64,000 nt of DNA from Hemileia vastatrix (lineage: Eukaryota; Basidiomycota; Pucciniomycetes; Pucciniales; Zaghouaniaceae): the NCBI GenBank assembly GCA_030280995.1, contig JASXTE010000151.1, forward strand, positions 38,005 through 102,004. The letters run 5' to 3'. This document shows, piece by piece, positions 1 to 14,460 of the stretch. The translations under genes were made by a program, and so were the position numbers. The notes under the pieces are model-generated. The model was not told where the DNA came from. It made no database searches and saw only the letters and a program-made list of their open reading frames with translations. Position 1 is the stretch's first letter, and every line of letters begins with the position of its first letter.

Positions 1-1395
1 ATATTGGTATAATATTAGCTATATCATTACATCGATCATTAAGAACAACAATTAATTATTATTTAGTTAATTTAGCAGTAGCTGATATATTTATATGTAC
101 AATTTGTATGCCTGTTCATTTAATTAATCATTTAACAGAACCACTTTTCTTACTTGGTCCAATTGTTTGTTACCTAAATGCCTTTTGTCAAAGTAAGTAA
201 TTTGTATGTTCTTGTTCTTCTTGTTAATTTTGGTTATTTTAAGCGATGTTATAAAGTCACTTGAGAATCAGGTACAGAGTTGATCACTTCGTAGTAAACT
301 TATTGGACGAAAGAACAGTTTAGAACAGTTGAGTATACACAACGGTTAACTGATGAATCGAATGAACAAAGTTACAAATGTTCAAGGAAACAAATGTCAA
401 ATGACATAGATGTTTATTTGTCAACTCGTGTGTGTGTGTGACATTGAAATTTACGAGTTGAACATGCAATGAACAGTCAATTAACTGTCACACCAATTGT
501 GTGTCAAGTCAACTGATGGACATTTAATGAGGATACAAATAGATGAGTACTTCACACATTCACACACTTTCACACACATATATATATATATATATATATC
601 TATGTTAGTTCGAAATAATAGAACAGAACAGAACAGAAGGTAAATTTAATCGATAAATTGTATGAAGAAAGTTTGTTTAATTTTACAAAGTGTAACCATC
701 ATCAGATTTATATGTTATAGAAATAATAACAACAAATTATAATGATAATTTATTTATTTCTTTTAAATCTTTTTCATCATTATTCGTGTTCACTTGTGCA
801 TCAACTTTGAATGATCTTTCTTTGTCTTTCTTTCTCTTTGAAACATCTTCAAATGTTCATCACCATTGACAACAACAACTCAACATAAAATTGATTCTCC
901 ATGGAAACGAAACATCTTATCTTCTTCAACTTTTCTTCTTACTTACAACTAATAATACTTTGTCAATATATGAAACTTGTTAAACTAGTGACTTGTTTAA
1001 CATCAAGTGTTTTGACTTTATCGGCTATTTCGTGTGATCGATTTATTGCTATTTTATATCCATTACAAGCAAGATTTCGTGTAACTAAACATCGAACTGG
1101 TATATTAATTTTACTTATATGGTTAACATCAGTAATTGTTTCATTACCTTTTTTGTTTATGAGAAAATTGTACGTCATTGAGGTGAGTAAAAAAATAAAC
1201 AGATAAACAAAAATATATTTATCTTTCTCTTTTAATTTATTCAATTGGTGAACAATATCAAGGGTAACTAACGGTTACACTGATCAAAGTAGAAACTGAG
1301 CCAAAGACAACAAGAACAACTACAACAACATGAAAGAAGAACATGTAACATATTTGTATCAATTTGGCTGTTGCTGATCTTCGTCATACATTATA

Positions 1396-1434
<39 letters not shown>

Positions 1435-4400
1435 CGTTGTCGTTGTTTATTTCAACCTTGTGTCATTGATTTCACTTTGAGTTGACAAATTGAACACATA
1501 CATATACACAAGTTATTGCACAGTACAGTTATCTTGTTAATTAGAACAGTTAGAACAAATCGACCGTGTTTTTATTTTCGTTGTAGTAAATGTACTTTTA
1601 TGTTTATTCTTTTACTTGGATATAACATACAAGAACAAATTGTCATACAATTGTAACTTTACCCTTCATTTAATCATTCAATTTCTTCAGGACACAAAGT
1701 AAATGAACTGAATGATTATTTTCTATTAACGTTGAAATTTCTTTTTCTTTTTCTTTCCGGAAATTTATACAATTTCATCAATATCAACATCTTCATCATC
1801 ATCATTTAGTGGAATGATTTAACTGAATTAAGTTGTGGTGAAATTTGGCCAGTAGAAATAACATATGATCCAATTAAACGTCGATGTGTTTCATCGTATA
1901 CTTCAAAAAAAAATTTATTATACATTGGTTACAATTGCATTATTTTTTGTACCAATAACAGTTATGTCAACAGCATATATTTGTGTTGTATGGAAATTAT
2001 GGGCAAATGTATTACCTGGTGAACATAACATTATTAATATCAATCATCAGGATGCAGCAAGGAAAAAGGTATACTCAAAAAAATACTCTTCGCACGGTGA
2101 GATCATCATCATCACCTTTTTTTTCATTTCATTTCATTTCATTTTGTTATTTTGTTTTGTTTTGTCTCATCATTTATCTGTATTTACAATGATAATATAA
2201 AATTTATCATTGTACAGTTTGTATTTTATATTATTCTTTGTCTGTCACTTAATGTAGACTTATTAATCATTTTTTTTACTTTTCATCAGTTGATTAAGTT
2301 TTTTGAATTAACAAATGTAATGTTTTTGTTAGATGAAAGTTTGATGTTTATTTGATTAAGAGGAAACATCGATTGAACAAATAATTTATATGTTTATCAA
2401 ATAGTTATTACTTGTTCATTTTAAAGATTATTAGAACATCATTTTCATTTTCATTTCATTTGAACATTCTTTTTGACCTTTTGCACAAATTAGGTCAAAC
2501 TTTTATCATCTTTGTACCTTTGACATTTTCAATGGAGAATGTTCAAATGATGATTTAAAGAAATGTCAATGTATTTTCATTTTTTTTCTTCATTGAATGA
2601 AAAAAAAGTTTGAATTTTCTTATATATTTTTTTTCAATGAATTTTATCAACAGTGAAAAAAAAGATGAAAGATGAATCAAATAAGAAGAAGAGTTTGTGA
2701 AATATATTTTTGTATGGATATGCTGTTTATTTATTTGTTGTTCATGTTGTTGTATATTGATGTTTACTATTATCATATATTTGATATATCTTACAGGTCA
2801 TCAAGATGGTGTGTATCATGTTGATTGCATTTATTGTCTGTTGGGTTCCATTTCAAGCAGTTGTTTTATACTCACAATTTAGTCATTCAACTGACAACGG
2901 ACAGGTAAGTTTTTTTTTCAGTTCTTTCTTTCATCATTAAATTGATCAACTTGTTCACACTGGTTTACCAGTTAATTTTGGTACAATATAACATGATAAA
3001 TATTGATCTTTAACTGTAGGAGGTCAGAAAAAAAGAATGAGTAAAATGACATAGACAAAATATTCAGGAGAGAAAAAAAGAAGAGAAAGAAAGAACCTGA
3101 CTGAATATGTTTACCTAAAGGCACGCAAATGAAGTGCCATTTATAAAATATCTTACATGAAGTTGCTGTCACAAGGATAAGAGATAAAAAAAATGTACCA
3201 AATAAACTGTCAAAGAAGAAAATTTCATTCTTATAAAAAAAGAGAAAAGAAAATACTCACAAGTGAAAATGTTACACTTTTTCATACTTTTATACTTTTA
3301 TAGTTGAAAGTTCTTTTAAACTCTTTTTGAACTTGAGGTCAAGTTAAAGTTTAAATTTCTAATGGTTGATGATTAAAGTTTATTTGACTTATTGTTCATA
3401 TCAATAGTGAAGGATAATCAAGTTGAAAAAAGAAAAATTGATGACATTGTCATGATGATATTTATGACAAAATATCTTCAAAAGGTTAAATGTGAAAGTT
3501 GATGCGATGAAGAAATTTAATCTCAATCGAGTATAAAAATGAAGGGAAGATAAATTTTCTTCTTCTTTTTTTTTACAATGATAATCATTATATCGATCGA
3601 ATAACAACAGAAAGGGTAGACTAAAGTAGTAGAACAAATTGTCATGTTGAAGGATGAGTTATCGATTGATTTGTTCTGATCATACAACATTCATCCACAA
3701 ACACAGACATGGATACAGACAGATAGATCAACTGTGTGACCTGTTGAGATGAGAAAAAAGGATTCATGTGAAAATCATCATTGATCAACTAATAGATTGT
3801 GTCTTGCAAGTCCAATTGTGTCTTTGTGGTTGTGTGTTACGAGTATAACGAGATTTTCTTAGTCACTTCCACCTTTTGCAATTTAGAACTGTTGTAGAAG
3901 CAAAGACACCTGCTGACTCATGACCCTTTATACTTTGTCTCTCTTCTTATCATCAGTTGATTTTTTTTCTTCTTCTTCCTCTTTCTACTTTATACTTTCT
4001 TCCTGTGTCCTTCTTCTTATATGTTCTTCTTTATGTTCTTGAATTAACTCGTGCTCAGCCATTCGAACTTTTTTTTCTCCTTACTTTTACCTTCTCACAG
4101 TTCTTTCTTCTTCTTGTCATCTCTTTTTGTGAGTTGAATTTTTTTTTTTCTTCCTCCATCTCAACACTCACTTTTTCCCTCTTCTTCTTCTTCTTCTTAT
4201 TCTTTTGCTTGGTCCAATCTTACATTTTACCAAGTAATTTTTCTCGTCACGCAGAGTAAAAGTCTCTTCTTATGTTCTCATCATACTAGAACAAGAACAA
4301 GAAGAAAAAAACTACAAGTTCTAACAACTTTTACACATCGATGAATTCAAAACCATTTTCATTGACTTTTTTTTCATCTTTGTTGATTACATATTCTATC

Positions 4401-7190
4401 CACTTCTATTATTATATTCATTAAATTTCAGTTAATTTACACATGTACAGATAAACTTGTAATTTGAATTGTTGACATTTAACATGTTAAAATTGACATT
4501 TTAATTTTGTATCGATTTTTTTCGGGTAAATATTTAATTTGACGTAAGAAAAGGAGAAGTTCTTAAAGAGACTCGATTGATGATAAAAGTAGTGAAGATC
4601 ATTTGTGTGAGACTTATTGAAAAGAGAATTACATTTTAAGTTAAAAAGGAAGAAAAGAGAAAAGAAAATTTATGCATCATCTATATGATGGGCCATTGAC
4701 ATGGACATCGGATTTGTCAGTTGACATTTTCATGCAAAACATTTTCCATGCATCTCACATACACAAGTAGAGAGAGAGAAGAAGAAGAAGAAGAAGAAGA
4801 AGAAGAAGAGTACTCAAGATACATACGCATAAGTTTATACATTGATCACATAGCCAATCGATCGATCACACACATCGAAACACACATTCACATACACATA
4901 CTGTGAGTAGCATGATAATCGACTGTAGCATCTGCTTTTGGTATTCAAAAAATCTTCTTCTTCTTCTTTTTCTCTCTTTACAGCAAAAGAATAAAAGTTC
5001 ACTGTTGAATTGTGTTGAAAGATTTGTACTATCTTTTTGACAAAGATAAAAGTAGTTGAAAATCAAGTTAAAATATTTAAATGAACATTCCAAATCGTAT
5101 ATAATTATTTTATTGTTCTTTTCTCTTTCTCTTTTCATCATTGATTTATTTTCACTGGATGAATTTGTGTTTATTTTCAACAATGAAATGGTATAAAATC
5201 ATCACCAGTTACCAACTTGGTTTAACCGAGCTTCATATATAGCAACATTTATTGCTTATTGTAATTCAGCTCTTAATCCAATTATCTATGGTGGATTCAA
5301 TCAATCATTTCGTGACGCATTATATAATATTTTTAAATGTAAATGTCAACGAGATACATTTAATCGACCACCATCAAGTAAGTATATTTAAAACATCGAC
5401 AACAACAGCAAATAATAATATCAAATCAATTTATATCTTAAATGTATTATAATTTATCCTGAGATTTACTGATGAATAAGTGAATTTACTTTGATCTTAC
5501 CACAAGTGATCAAAGTAATTCCACTGATTAGTTGTTGTTGTTGTTGTTCGTTTTTCCTTTACTTTGATGAGATTTACTCAACAAATTGACAAAATTGCAA
5601 CATTTCCGTCTTTTATTTACTTGTTCACATGGTATTATGTATGTTCTTTTGATTGTATATTTGTTTATCTATCAATTTGTGTCTTTTACTTTTTCTCTGT
5701 GTGTGTAATCTTCATAGTACATCCTTTTTTCCACCAATAGAACAAGTAGAACAAGAAGAACAAGTAACAAGTAACAAGATAGAACATTTACTTAAAGTTC
5801 AATACAAATTAACAGTTAAACTTATTGAACAAAGTTATATCTGTGTAACTGTTTTTTATCTATATGTTCTATCTTTCTGTCTATTCATACATACAGTATA
5901 TGTGTACAATCAATGTTGTTGTGATGTTGGTGAATAATTTACCAGTACTTTATGCTTATCCATTATATGTGTAAATGTTCAGTTTGTCAGTTGAAGCACA
6001 AAGAAAAGAAAGGAAAAGAAAGAAAAGAACTGTTCTAGTTGTACAAGTAAAACGTCCACATGCATATTGTCGACATATCAGTACTTTTTTTCTTTCTTCT
6101 TCTTTCTTTCATTGTATCAATGATGCTTTTAGAGGTTAGATTGATTCTTTTATTTGCAATATTAGTTCTTTATATGAGGCATCAATTTATTTTGTTACTA
6201 CTGTGAATAAAATTGTATACTTTGTTCAGTAATACTTTAACAGTACACCATTTATTTCAACATACATGTACGATTGTATGAAAAAAAGAGAAAGAACTGT
6301 TCTTTTTTTCCCTCTTTCTCCACTGATCACATATTGCTGTACATATGTTACATCTTCTTTTTCTTCTTTTTTTATTCATCTTTGAGTATTTTGTATGAAA
6401 ATTTCTTTTGCTTCATTGAGTTAACCAGTGGAATAAATGTACTTGACGAAATATTCAGTAGTAAAGAAAGGAAGAAAGATACATACATATATGTCTATCT
6501 CTTCATCTGTTCATCTCTACATATCCAGTCGAATGGCCATGAAGTAGTATGCAATTAATGGTCAAAGAAGATATAGAGACACACTTACACAGAAACACAC
6601 ACACGCACACTTCACGTACATTTTTGTGTGTGACCTCTTTTCATCAATCAATGTGCAAAATGTTCTTTTATGTTGTGATGAACTTGCGGTTCAGTAGATC
6701 CATAGGTCAACTTTGACCAAGTTCACTTGACCACTTGATACCTTTGATCTTTCTTTGCACTTTTCTTTCTCTATATCTTGATCTTTATTGAAAATTGATA
6801 CAAATAACAACGTACATTGACATAATAAGCAGGAAACAGCTGGACCCGTCAACCTGTTAAAGGTAACAAACAATTTCACCATTCAAGTAATGAGGAGGTT
6901 GTTTTAGGTACAACAAAAAATGGTCATCCAGCGACAACAACGACAACAACGACAACGTTAATACGACAAACAACCAATTGTACGGATACTTCTTACCCTA
7001 GAACATTGAGCACTGATTGTCCAGATACACCTTTAACTATTTGTTCCTATGAATTTGATGGAACAGGTCATCTTGCTAACTTGCCTCTCAACACATTTAA
7101 TGGTGATGATAACAATAACAACAATAACTACAACAACAATAACAACAGTAACAACAAAGAATCAACTTATTACTTCACAAGTCAAATGTA
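1..7190 (+). CDS. Class A neuropeptide GPCR, orexin/trissin/allatotropin-receptor-like (5' end missing), copy 1
   Basis: Peptide-gated seven-helix receptor of the plasma membrane; the 5' exon lies left of the window. Exons by GT-AG sites and phase: 1-192 (TM1-TM2, LAVAD motif), 989-1182 (TM3-TM4), 1810-2068 (ECL2-TM5), 2797-2904 (TM6, CWVPF), 5209-5377 (TM7, NPIIY) and a tail exon 6833-7190. The 192/989 junction places the TM3 cysteine exactly 24 residues before Asp of DRF, as in class A receptors. ECL2 with C-G-E-x-W-P and the WKLW...PG motif after TM5 resemble orexin/trissin-type receptors; the ligand is unknown. The tail is Thr/Asn-rich and ends in TAA at 7188. One extra A in the A-run near 1907 shifts the frame in the TM5 exon; copy 2 (23.2-26.2 kb) reads through there. 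Subfamily assignment is inference; class A is secure. Confidence 0.82.
578..599. repeat. (TA)n microsatellite in first intron
   Basis: Uninterrupted TA dinucleotides follow a CA-rich stretch in intron 1 of receptor copy 1. The corresponding stretch is deleted from copy 2. Confidence 0.8.
1397..1446. repeat. (GTT)n microsatellite
   Basis: About 15 units of GTT, the last ones interrupted by GTC, in the intron between the TM4 and TM5 exons of receptor copy 1. The corresponding intron of copy 2 (around 24,660) keeps only a few units, so the tract differs in length between the copies. Confidence 0.85.
4778..4810. repeat. (GAA)n microsatellite
   Basis: GA then GAA units in the TM6-TM7 intron of receptor copy 1. 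In copy 2 the matching place (about 25,638-25,680) is mainly a GA tract followed by the same flank, which marks homology between the two introns. Confidence 0.8.
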
Positions 7191-8715
7191 AAGGAAGAAA
7201 AAACAAACTTCAACAACAATTCATCAATCAAGCATCTGAACTTTATCTGCATGAAATTTGATCATTTGTCCGATTACTTAGCATGATGATTGCCAATGTT
7301 GATTTGATTGTCAATACATCAAGTTGATTGTTTTGAAATTTTATTTTTTTTCACTTTTTTGGTCTTTTAAATTTTTCATTTGATGCGATTTTTCTCTTCT
7401 TTCTTTTTTCTTCATGGTGTACATCACAAAATATCACTAACAAATACTGGTGCAAATATTTATCTATGGAATGTCAACTATGTCAATCAATGTGAAAATT
7501 GATCAAATTGATGATGATAAATCAGAAGAGTCAAGAGGTAAGTGTGAATAAGAACTTTTTTTGTTGGTTAAATTGTTTTGTGATTTTCTTCTTTTTTTTT
7601 TGTCGATCTATTCGATTGTTCACAAGTAGATCATCGAATAGAGTGTTCTAAAAGTGAATAATGTATGCGAAGAAGGAAAAAGTGAAGAACAAGAACAAAG
7701 TATAAAGTATACTACTGAGAAGAACGTTAAGTATCGGTCAACCTCTTGACCAGAGAGTTAGAAAGAGAGTGAAAGAACTGAGTACTAGAACAGAATAGAA
7801 CTTTTTCAAAGATCAAAGATCTTGTATAGGGATAGAATAGAATTCATCTTCTTCTCGTGTGAGTAGTATTTTTTGTTGTTGTTGTATTGTTCTTACTCTT
7901 TACTCTTATTGTCACAATACACGGTGACAGAGCAAAGGACAATCAATAAAGTCTTTTGTGTGAGTAAAATAGCCACAGGAGAAGACACATTGTTTCATTC
8001 ACACACACACATACATTCACATTCACATGAAGAGGAAGAGACAAAGCAAGTAAGTCCTGTCCAATTGATTGTAAAAATGCACCAGGTTATATCTTTGTGT
8101 GTGTATGTCAAAACATCAAAGTACAATTGCAACTGCATCACCAAGTTCAACATTGACTGGGTGTGTTTACTAGTGACAACAACTGATGACCAATCGTACC
8201 AGCTTTATTTTGGATGGACAAGAAAAGAAAACAAAGGAAGAAAAAAGAGAATAAAATTGTCTTTCTCTCTTTCTCTCTTTGACTTACAGTAGTAAAATAA
8301 CATTATAATACATACTCAATAGCGAAAGAATATATTTTACTGAAAGAAATACAAAGAACATCAAAAGCAAACAACAACAAAACAATTTCACTAGATGATT
8401 GTTCTTTCACCGTGTTTGATACTTACTTTGCAAATCAATCATATGAATGGTCAAACATTTCATTTGACATTCTTTCATCAAAGTAAATCATTTAATTTGT
8501 TTTCTTCTTATTATTCTTTTACTATGATTGATCATTATATTGTATTGATCAAGATGATCAACATCAATCAACAAAATCAAATCAACAAATATACTTGACA
8601 TTGTTGATGTTGATGATGATGAATTTATTTGAATGAACTTACGTAAATTGTTCTATCTTAATTGTCATCTAATCTATTTGTCTAATTTATCTATCAATGT
8701 GTACAAACACAACAG

Positions 8716-8868
8716 GTCGATCAACACGCAATCAGACAATTGGCTCAACAATTAATTGGTCAACAAATGGTACACGTCGAATTGAACGATATACAAGTGA
8801 ACTATTAGAAGTAACACACAACGAGTTTGTTCCGGTAACTAATTCATATAATGACGAACCATTGTAAC
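8716..8868 (+). CDS. Possible alternative last exon of the class A GPCR
   Basis: An open stretch of about 50 codons follows a CAACAG acceptor and ends in TAA at 8866-8868. The TM7 exon (5209-5377) leaves one base in its last codon, and this exon enters in the matching phase, as does the tail exon at 6833-7190. It would give a shorter cytoplasmic tail, starting with Arg-Ser-Thr-Arg and rich in Thr/Asn, in place of the Asn-rich tail. Alternative C-terminal tails are known for neuropeptide receptors, but here the call rests only on splice site, phase and open frame. Confidence 0.42.
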
Positions 8869-9595
8869 AATTAAATTCAGAGTAAATCATTGAACCATCC
8901 AATCTTTCTTCTATCAACTTATTACAATATAACAACACATTCAATCATCTTACTTCTTCTTCTTCTCTCGAGTATATATAAATATATATCTGTTTGACCT
9001 TTCAAGTGTGTACAAGAACGAAATGTTCTTAATTCAAAGTCAATTAAAATAAACTCATTGACTTGAACCTAGTAATTTTGTTTAATGTTTGATTGATGAT
9101 GTAACTTGATCTGACAAGTGATTGTACTTGAAAAAAGGTAAAGAACAGTTGTACTAGAGAAGAAAAAAAAGTTCTATTCTTGTATGTTCAAACAGATGTA
9201 CTCTGATAGTTGTTGATTGTCATGCATATTAGTCAACTTGTATGCTTATCAGTTGACCAAAAAAACATCAAGAAGAAGAACAACCGATGACAAGATGGTC
9301 GAGTTACATGAGACTTGATGTGTTAACGTGTGTGAAGAGGTGGAAGAGAAAAAACACCAACACCAGCATCAACAACACCATCACCAGCATCAGCAACAAC
9401 AACAAGGCAAAGACAATCAGGCAAAAAATTAGGCGAAAGAAGATTCGGATTACCATGTGAATCTCATTGGTGTGTTAAACACCTTAGACAACTCAAGGGA
9501 AACATCGACAAGGATGAAAATAAGATGAGAAGAGAGAACAAGTTTCTGTGTGTGTGTGTGTGAACATCATGGTGTGTACATCAGTTTAACATTAG

Positions 9596-9626
<31 letters not shown>

Positions 9627-12600
9627 GGATGCATAGTAAATTGAGTAAACAAAAGAAGGAGAAAAAATCTATTCACTTATACCAAAGTGAAATTGTCTTA
9701 ACTGTGTTCGTGTTTGTGTGATAAATCTTATCATTAAGTTAATTGTTAAATCTTTTGCAAAATCAATCCATCAATAGTTGATCCATTGAAAATTATGGTA
9801 TAAACCATTATGTACAAATACAAATAGAAACTTTAAAAAAAGCAAGAACATTCAAAAGAAGGACAAAATAAAAAGCATAAAAAAATCTATACATACAAAT
9901 AGCCACAAACTGTTGACAGCATTTACATTTGTAACAATTGAAGTAAAAGTGACTTTAAATGAACAAATGGTTGTAACTATTATATCTTTATATATTTTTC
10001 TTTCTGTTCTTTTTTGTTGTAAAAATGTTCTACAGGATACAAAATGTTACTGACGATGGCAACAATAAAGAACGAAAGAAAGAACAGTTCAGTCAGTCAG
10101 TTTAAGTTGTACTTGCTGTTCAAGTGACTTTTTTTCTTTCTTTTTTTTGCTTGTTCAAATGAAAAGTGTACACATACATACACACAAAGTGAAACACGAG
10201 GACGAGTGAGTCGAATTTCATGCTGTGCAGCAAAGAAGAAGAAGAAGGAGAAAGAAAAAAAAACCAAACAACTAATGTATGATGGTCATTGAGTTCTTTA
10301 CTCACATTCAAGATGTTCAATTGAACATGGTCGACCGTAACTACGATGACCTTGTCACGAGCAAACACTGTGTCCATGAATATCAAAGTAAAAGAAAGGA
10401 CAAAAAAGTTTAAAAAAGTTAACATAATTTGTGTGTTTCATCTTTCAAATAAATATTCATACAGTCAATTGAAAAGTGTGAAACCAAGGAAGATGAAAAA
10501 ATGTGAAAAACTTCATCGAGTTGATTAAAGGAGAAGAAAGAACAAAATTTTCATCTAATACAATCAAATGCACAACAGAACTGATCTTGAAAAACACTCG
10601 AGGTAATTAAATTATTCTGATGGATTTAAAAATCACAGTGGGTAACATTTCATTTACTTGGATAGTAGTTTCAAGAAGAATGAACAAGGTAAATCAAAGA
10701 TGATTCACAAAAGTGAAGAGTATACTTAAGTGAAGAGAGAGGGAAAAAAGTTCTTTGTACAGTTTAAAAGGACAAAAAAGAGTGTTTTTCAATTCAATTG
10801 AATTTTACTTTTATTTCTTTCTTTTTTTCGCTCAAAGATAAAAATCTTGTGCATCTTTTGCTGTTATATTTTTTTTTCTATTTGTAACAGTACACAACGT
10901 CACACACAAACACACTTACAAAGAGAGAGAGAGAGAGGAAGAACAGTGTTGTTCTGATGTCATTTAAGTGTATCTTTTGTCATCTCAAAGTGATTTTTTC
11001 TTCACTTGAAAAGTTGTCCTTTCAACATGTTGACTCTTAACAATTCTCTATTCTTTTTTTTTATCTACACTTACGATTCATTCGTGTGGCCATTTGTTGA
11101 GTTGTTCTAAGTGTACAAGTAACTTGTACATTGGCACATTTCATTTCAACCATTTACATTGAAGAGAAAAACAGACAGAAAGTTTAGTTGAGTTGTTTTC
11201 ACTTTACTTCGTTTTTTTCTCACTTGAGTGTGAAAGAAGAACTTATTTAAGAACTTTTATTGAAAATAACAATAGTAAATGTTGAGTTGAGTTGAGTTAA
11301 AGTATATCAATTTATATTTTCTACTTGAGTAATAAACTATCAAGTGTATTATATTTATTTTATGCCAATTGATCAAATCAAATTGATTATGTCACATTGT
11401 ATTAATATGACCACAATCAAAAGTGACAACTTGACTACAACTTGATTACATCAGCTAACAAAATTACATACAATAGTTCTAGAACATAACATTCAAATGT
11501 ACTGCAAAGATATTTTTTTTTCTTCTTCTTCCTTCTAATTATCAGTCAGATGGATGAATGATCAACATAAATTATCGGATAAAAGAACTTGAAGAATCAA
11601 ATGTGTGAATATTTGTATTATAAATCATATTAACAATGAACAAGTAGTAAGTAGTTGTGTCTATTACTACTATTATAAGTAGTAGGGTAGCAAGTTAGTT
11701 ATTTGATTGTTCATCGTGTCAGAATAAAATTAATATTGGTCACAGTCGTGAAAAGATTACACACTCGACAAGGTAATGGAAATGGCATTAAATCCTTTGA
11801 GGATTCAATTGATCGACGTGGAAAAGATGAAAGGAACAACTGCAAAAGGAAGGAAAAAAACTCGTCAAAGAGTGAAAGAGAGAGAGAGAGAGAGAGAGGT
11901 AAAAGTTCTTTTTGCTTTCCTTGCAAAAGTCCAATGAGCATAAATGTTCCGACAGTAGAAGAAGAAAAAGAAGAAGAAGAAGAAGAAGAGAAAAAAAGGC
12001 AAAGGACAAGTGACGTAATGGACCTGATACATCTATTGGACATGTCAATTGAGTTCTACTGTGGAGTTGTTGTTGTTCTTCTGGTTGTGTCGGCTCTTTG
12101 CTTTCTCTTAATAGTATCTGAGTATCAGGTATGAATGCGGGGACACATTGAAACACTAACGGCAACAACAACAACGACAAGGACAAGGATACACTGACAA
12201 CAGTATCAACAGAACTACTAGTAATACTTGCAACGAAGGAAGATCGGACATTAGACAGGAGAATCAGAGAGAAGAAAAAAAAAGTTCATCCAGTCAATCG
12301 GTATTTCTCATCGATCGATACAGTTTCTTCGAACCTGTAGACTTGTGTGTCAGTTCTTTCATGTTAGTTTTTTTTCGGTTCTTTCTTTCTTCTTCGGTCG
12401 GTCGGTCAAACCTTCATCTTCTCATCCTTATCTATTCAATATTGAATGTTCTTTTCCATGTGTCTGTGTCTGTTGTCTTTGCACTTGTTCCTTTGTCTTT
12501 TCCATGTGACTGGATGAAATTATCACCAACAGAACAGAAGACACAACTGAATAGAATAAAACACAATACAGTACAACATTGAGAGAGTGAAAGAAAAAAA

Positions 12601-14460
12601 CAGTAAAAGCAATTGGCTGGATATTCAATTAGCATGAAAGCAAATGATTGCACTCAAGTTCACGTCAGGTAGTTTGTCTGTACAATTACCCTGTGATCAT
12701 TGGAGTGTGACACTGACCACTGAGATCTACTAACTCTTTTCACACTCACACACACACACAAATTCGACGAATATATATACACTTAGTTTCACATAACAAC
12801 ACAGGAGACTTTAACAGGAGTATGAAATTGAGTATGTGAAAAAAAACTCAAGCATAAAAAAAGCACAAGTTCATCTCGTGTGTAAAGTAATTTAACTGGA
12901 TTACATTTCCTTTAATTTACTCATGTATACTGTATTGAAATGATAGATTATCTTGACTACTTTAGATTACTAATCAACAGTCTTACAGAGTAACAAAAAA
13001 ATAACAAAGTCAAAAGTTAACTTTGACAAAACAGGTCAACTTTGTCCAAGTCAATTTAATGAGTATTTTGACTTGAACTGAATGAAAGATTATTCTTTTC
13101 AGTTGTAAAGTTAGTTCAAGTGTGTGATAACACATTGATCAAACTAACTCACACAAGTCAAGAATAAAATGTCAAAGATAAATGTATTCATGTAAAGATT
13201 TATACTTGAGATTACACAACATATTGGTAAAAATTTCATCATAAATCATTGTGGTCGATCAAATGCGATTGATTTTATTTTCCTTCTTTCATTCTTTTCA
13301 ATGCAATTGTTTATCATCATCATCATCATCTAAATTCAGTGATATTAACTTTCAATGTGTGTGTGTGTGTGATATCTCTTGAGGTTGATGAAAAATGTCT
13401 TTTTCTTATAATGTGATTCGTTTCATTATGATCACAAGAGAGAAAAAATAAGAAAATCGAAAAAAACCTTCGAGTGGGTAAATGAAGTGAAGTTAATTCA
13501 AATTGATTTCACTCATTAACTCAACAGTCATTCATGATCAACAAAGATGATTTACTTTAACAATATAAATGAAATAAGTGTAATTCATTTATCTAATACA
13601 CACAGACAGAGAGAGACACAAACACATTTTGGTGTGATAATTGAAAGAAATGTTCACAAATTACTGGTGAGAATTTGTTCTAATAACATTTTTTCTCTAT
13701 GTACATGTGAATTAATATTACTTTTACCTGTCAAGTTAAAGCTAAGGATGAAGAATGTTTACCATTCATTTTGACAAATTTCAGGTTAATATCAAAGTTG
13801 TTGACTTAAATTGTCAAGATGATGAAGAAGAAGAAAGAAAAAAATTTCTGTTGAAAGTTCTTTAGACCCGATTAACATTACAAGTGTTCAGGTAAAGTGA
13901 GTAATTTAGTTATAACAAAAGAAGAAAAGAAGATAATAAGAGTGTGATGTTGTTGACCGAGAGAAAGAGAAGGAGGAAGAAGAAACTTACATTTACATGG
14001 ACAATCTTGTTACACATGTTCTAGTCGAGTCAGTTTCTTTGTATCAGGGTAATTCAACAAAGCAAATACATTGTACATGTCAATCGATACTTTCTTATTA
14101 CCTGTGATTAATCGATTGATACAATTGTATGACATACACACACTGTACTAAGGTTCTTTTAACCTCATACACAGGAAGTTCTAGAACTCAGCACAAGTCA
14201 ACAATTTCATTTTGACCTGAGGTGAAACATGTCAACGAGACTAATTAGGTCAAATGTCATACAATTGTAAGCATAACGATGTCATTGTGACAGTTACATG
14301 TCACAAAGTTATTTCAAATGATCATTATACTGAAATCTGTCAACTAGTCGAAAGACAAAGTAAAACTAACATCAAATAATTCAACAAGAATGAATTAACT
14401 TTTTACTCAGCAAAAAGAATAAAAATAATAACAAATATACTTTATCAAATGGACAAAAGT
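8869..14460. other. Intergenic region without recognisable gene
   Basis: About 5.6 kb of AT-rich DNA between the class A receptor and the 3' end of VPS33A. It holds a (CAA)n tract at 9596-9626, GA and GAA tracts at 11,876-11,990, a CA stretch near 12,750, a GT stretch near 13,360 and pyrimidine-rich runs. Open frames here (for example 11,703-12,134) are translated microsatellite with no domain. I see no tRNA or conserved protein. Confidence 0.6.

Noticed and set aside
2697..2882. Open frame overlapping the TM6 exon of receptor copy 1
   Set aside because: Reads the TM6 exon in the wrong frame; the spliced exon 2797-2904 explains the region.
7471..7541. Possible micro-exon ending in a GTAAGT donor between the two tail exons of receptor copy 1
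   Set aside because: There is a good donor and an open frame, but no AG acceptor in a suitable place upstream and no family similarity.
11703..12186. Overlapping open frames on both strands with Ser/Glu/Arg runs
   Set aside because: They are translations of GA and GAA microsatellites; no domain, no splice context, and frames are open on both strands because the repeat lacks stops.
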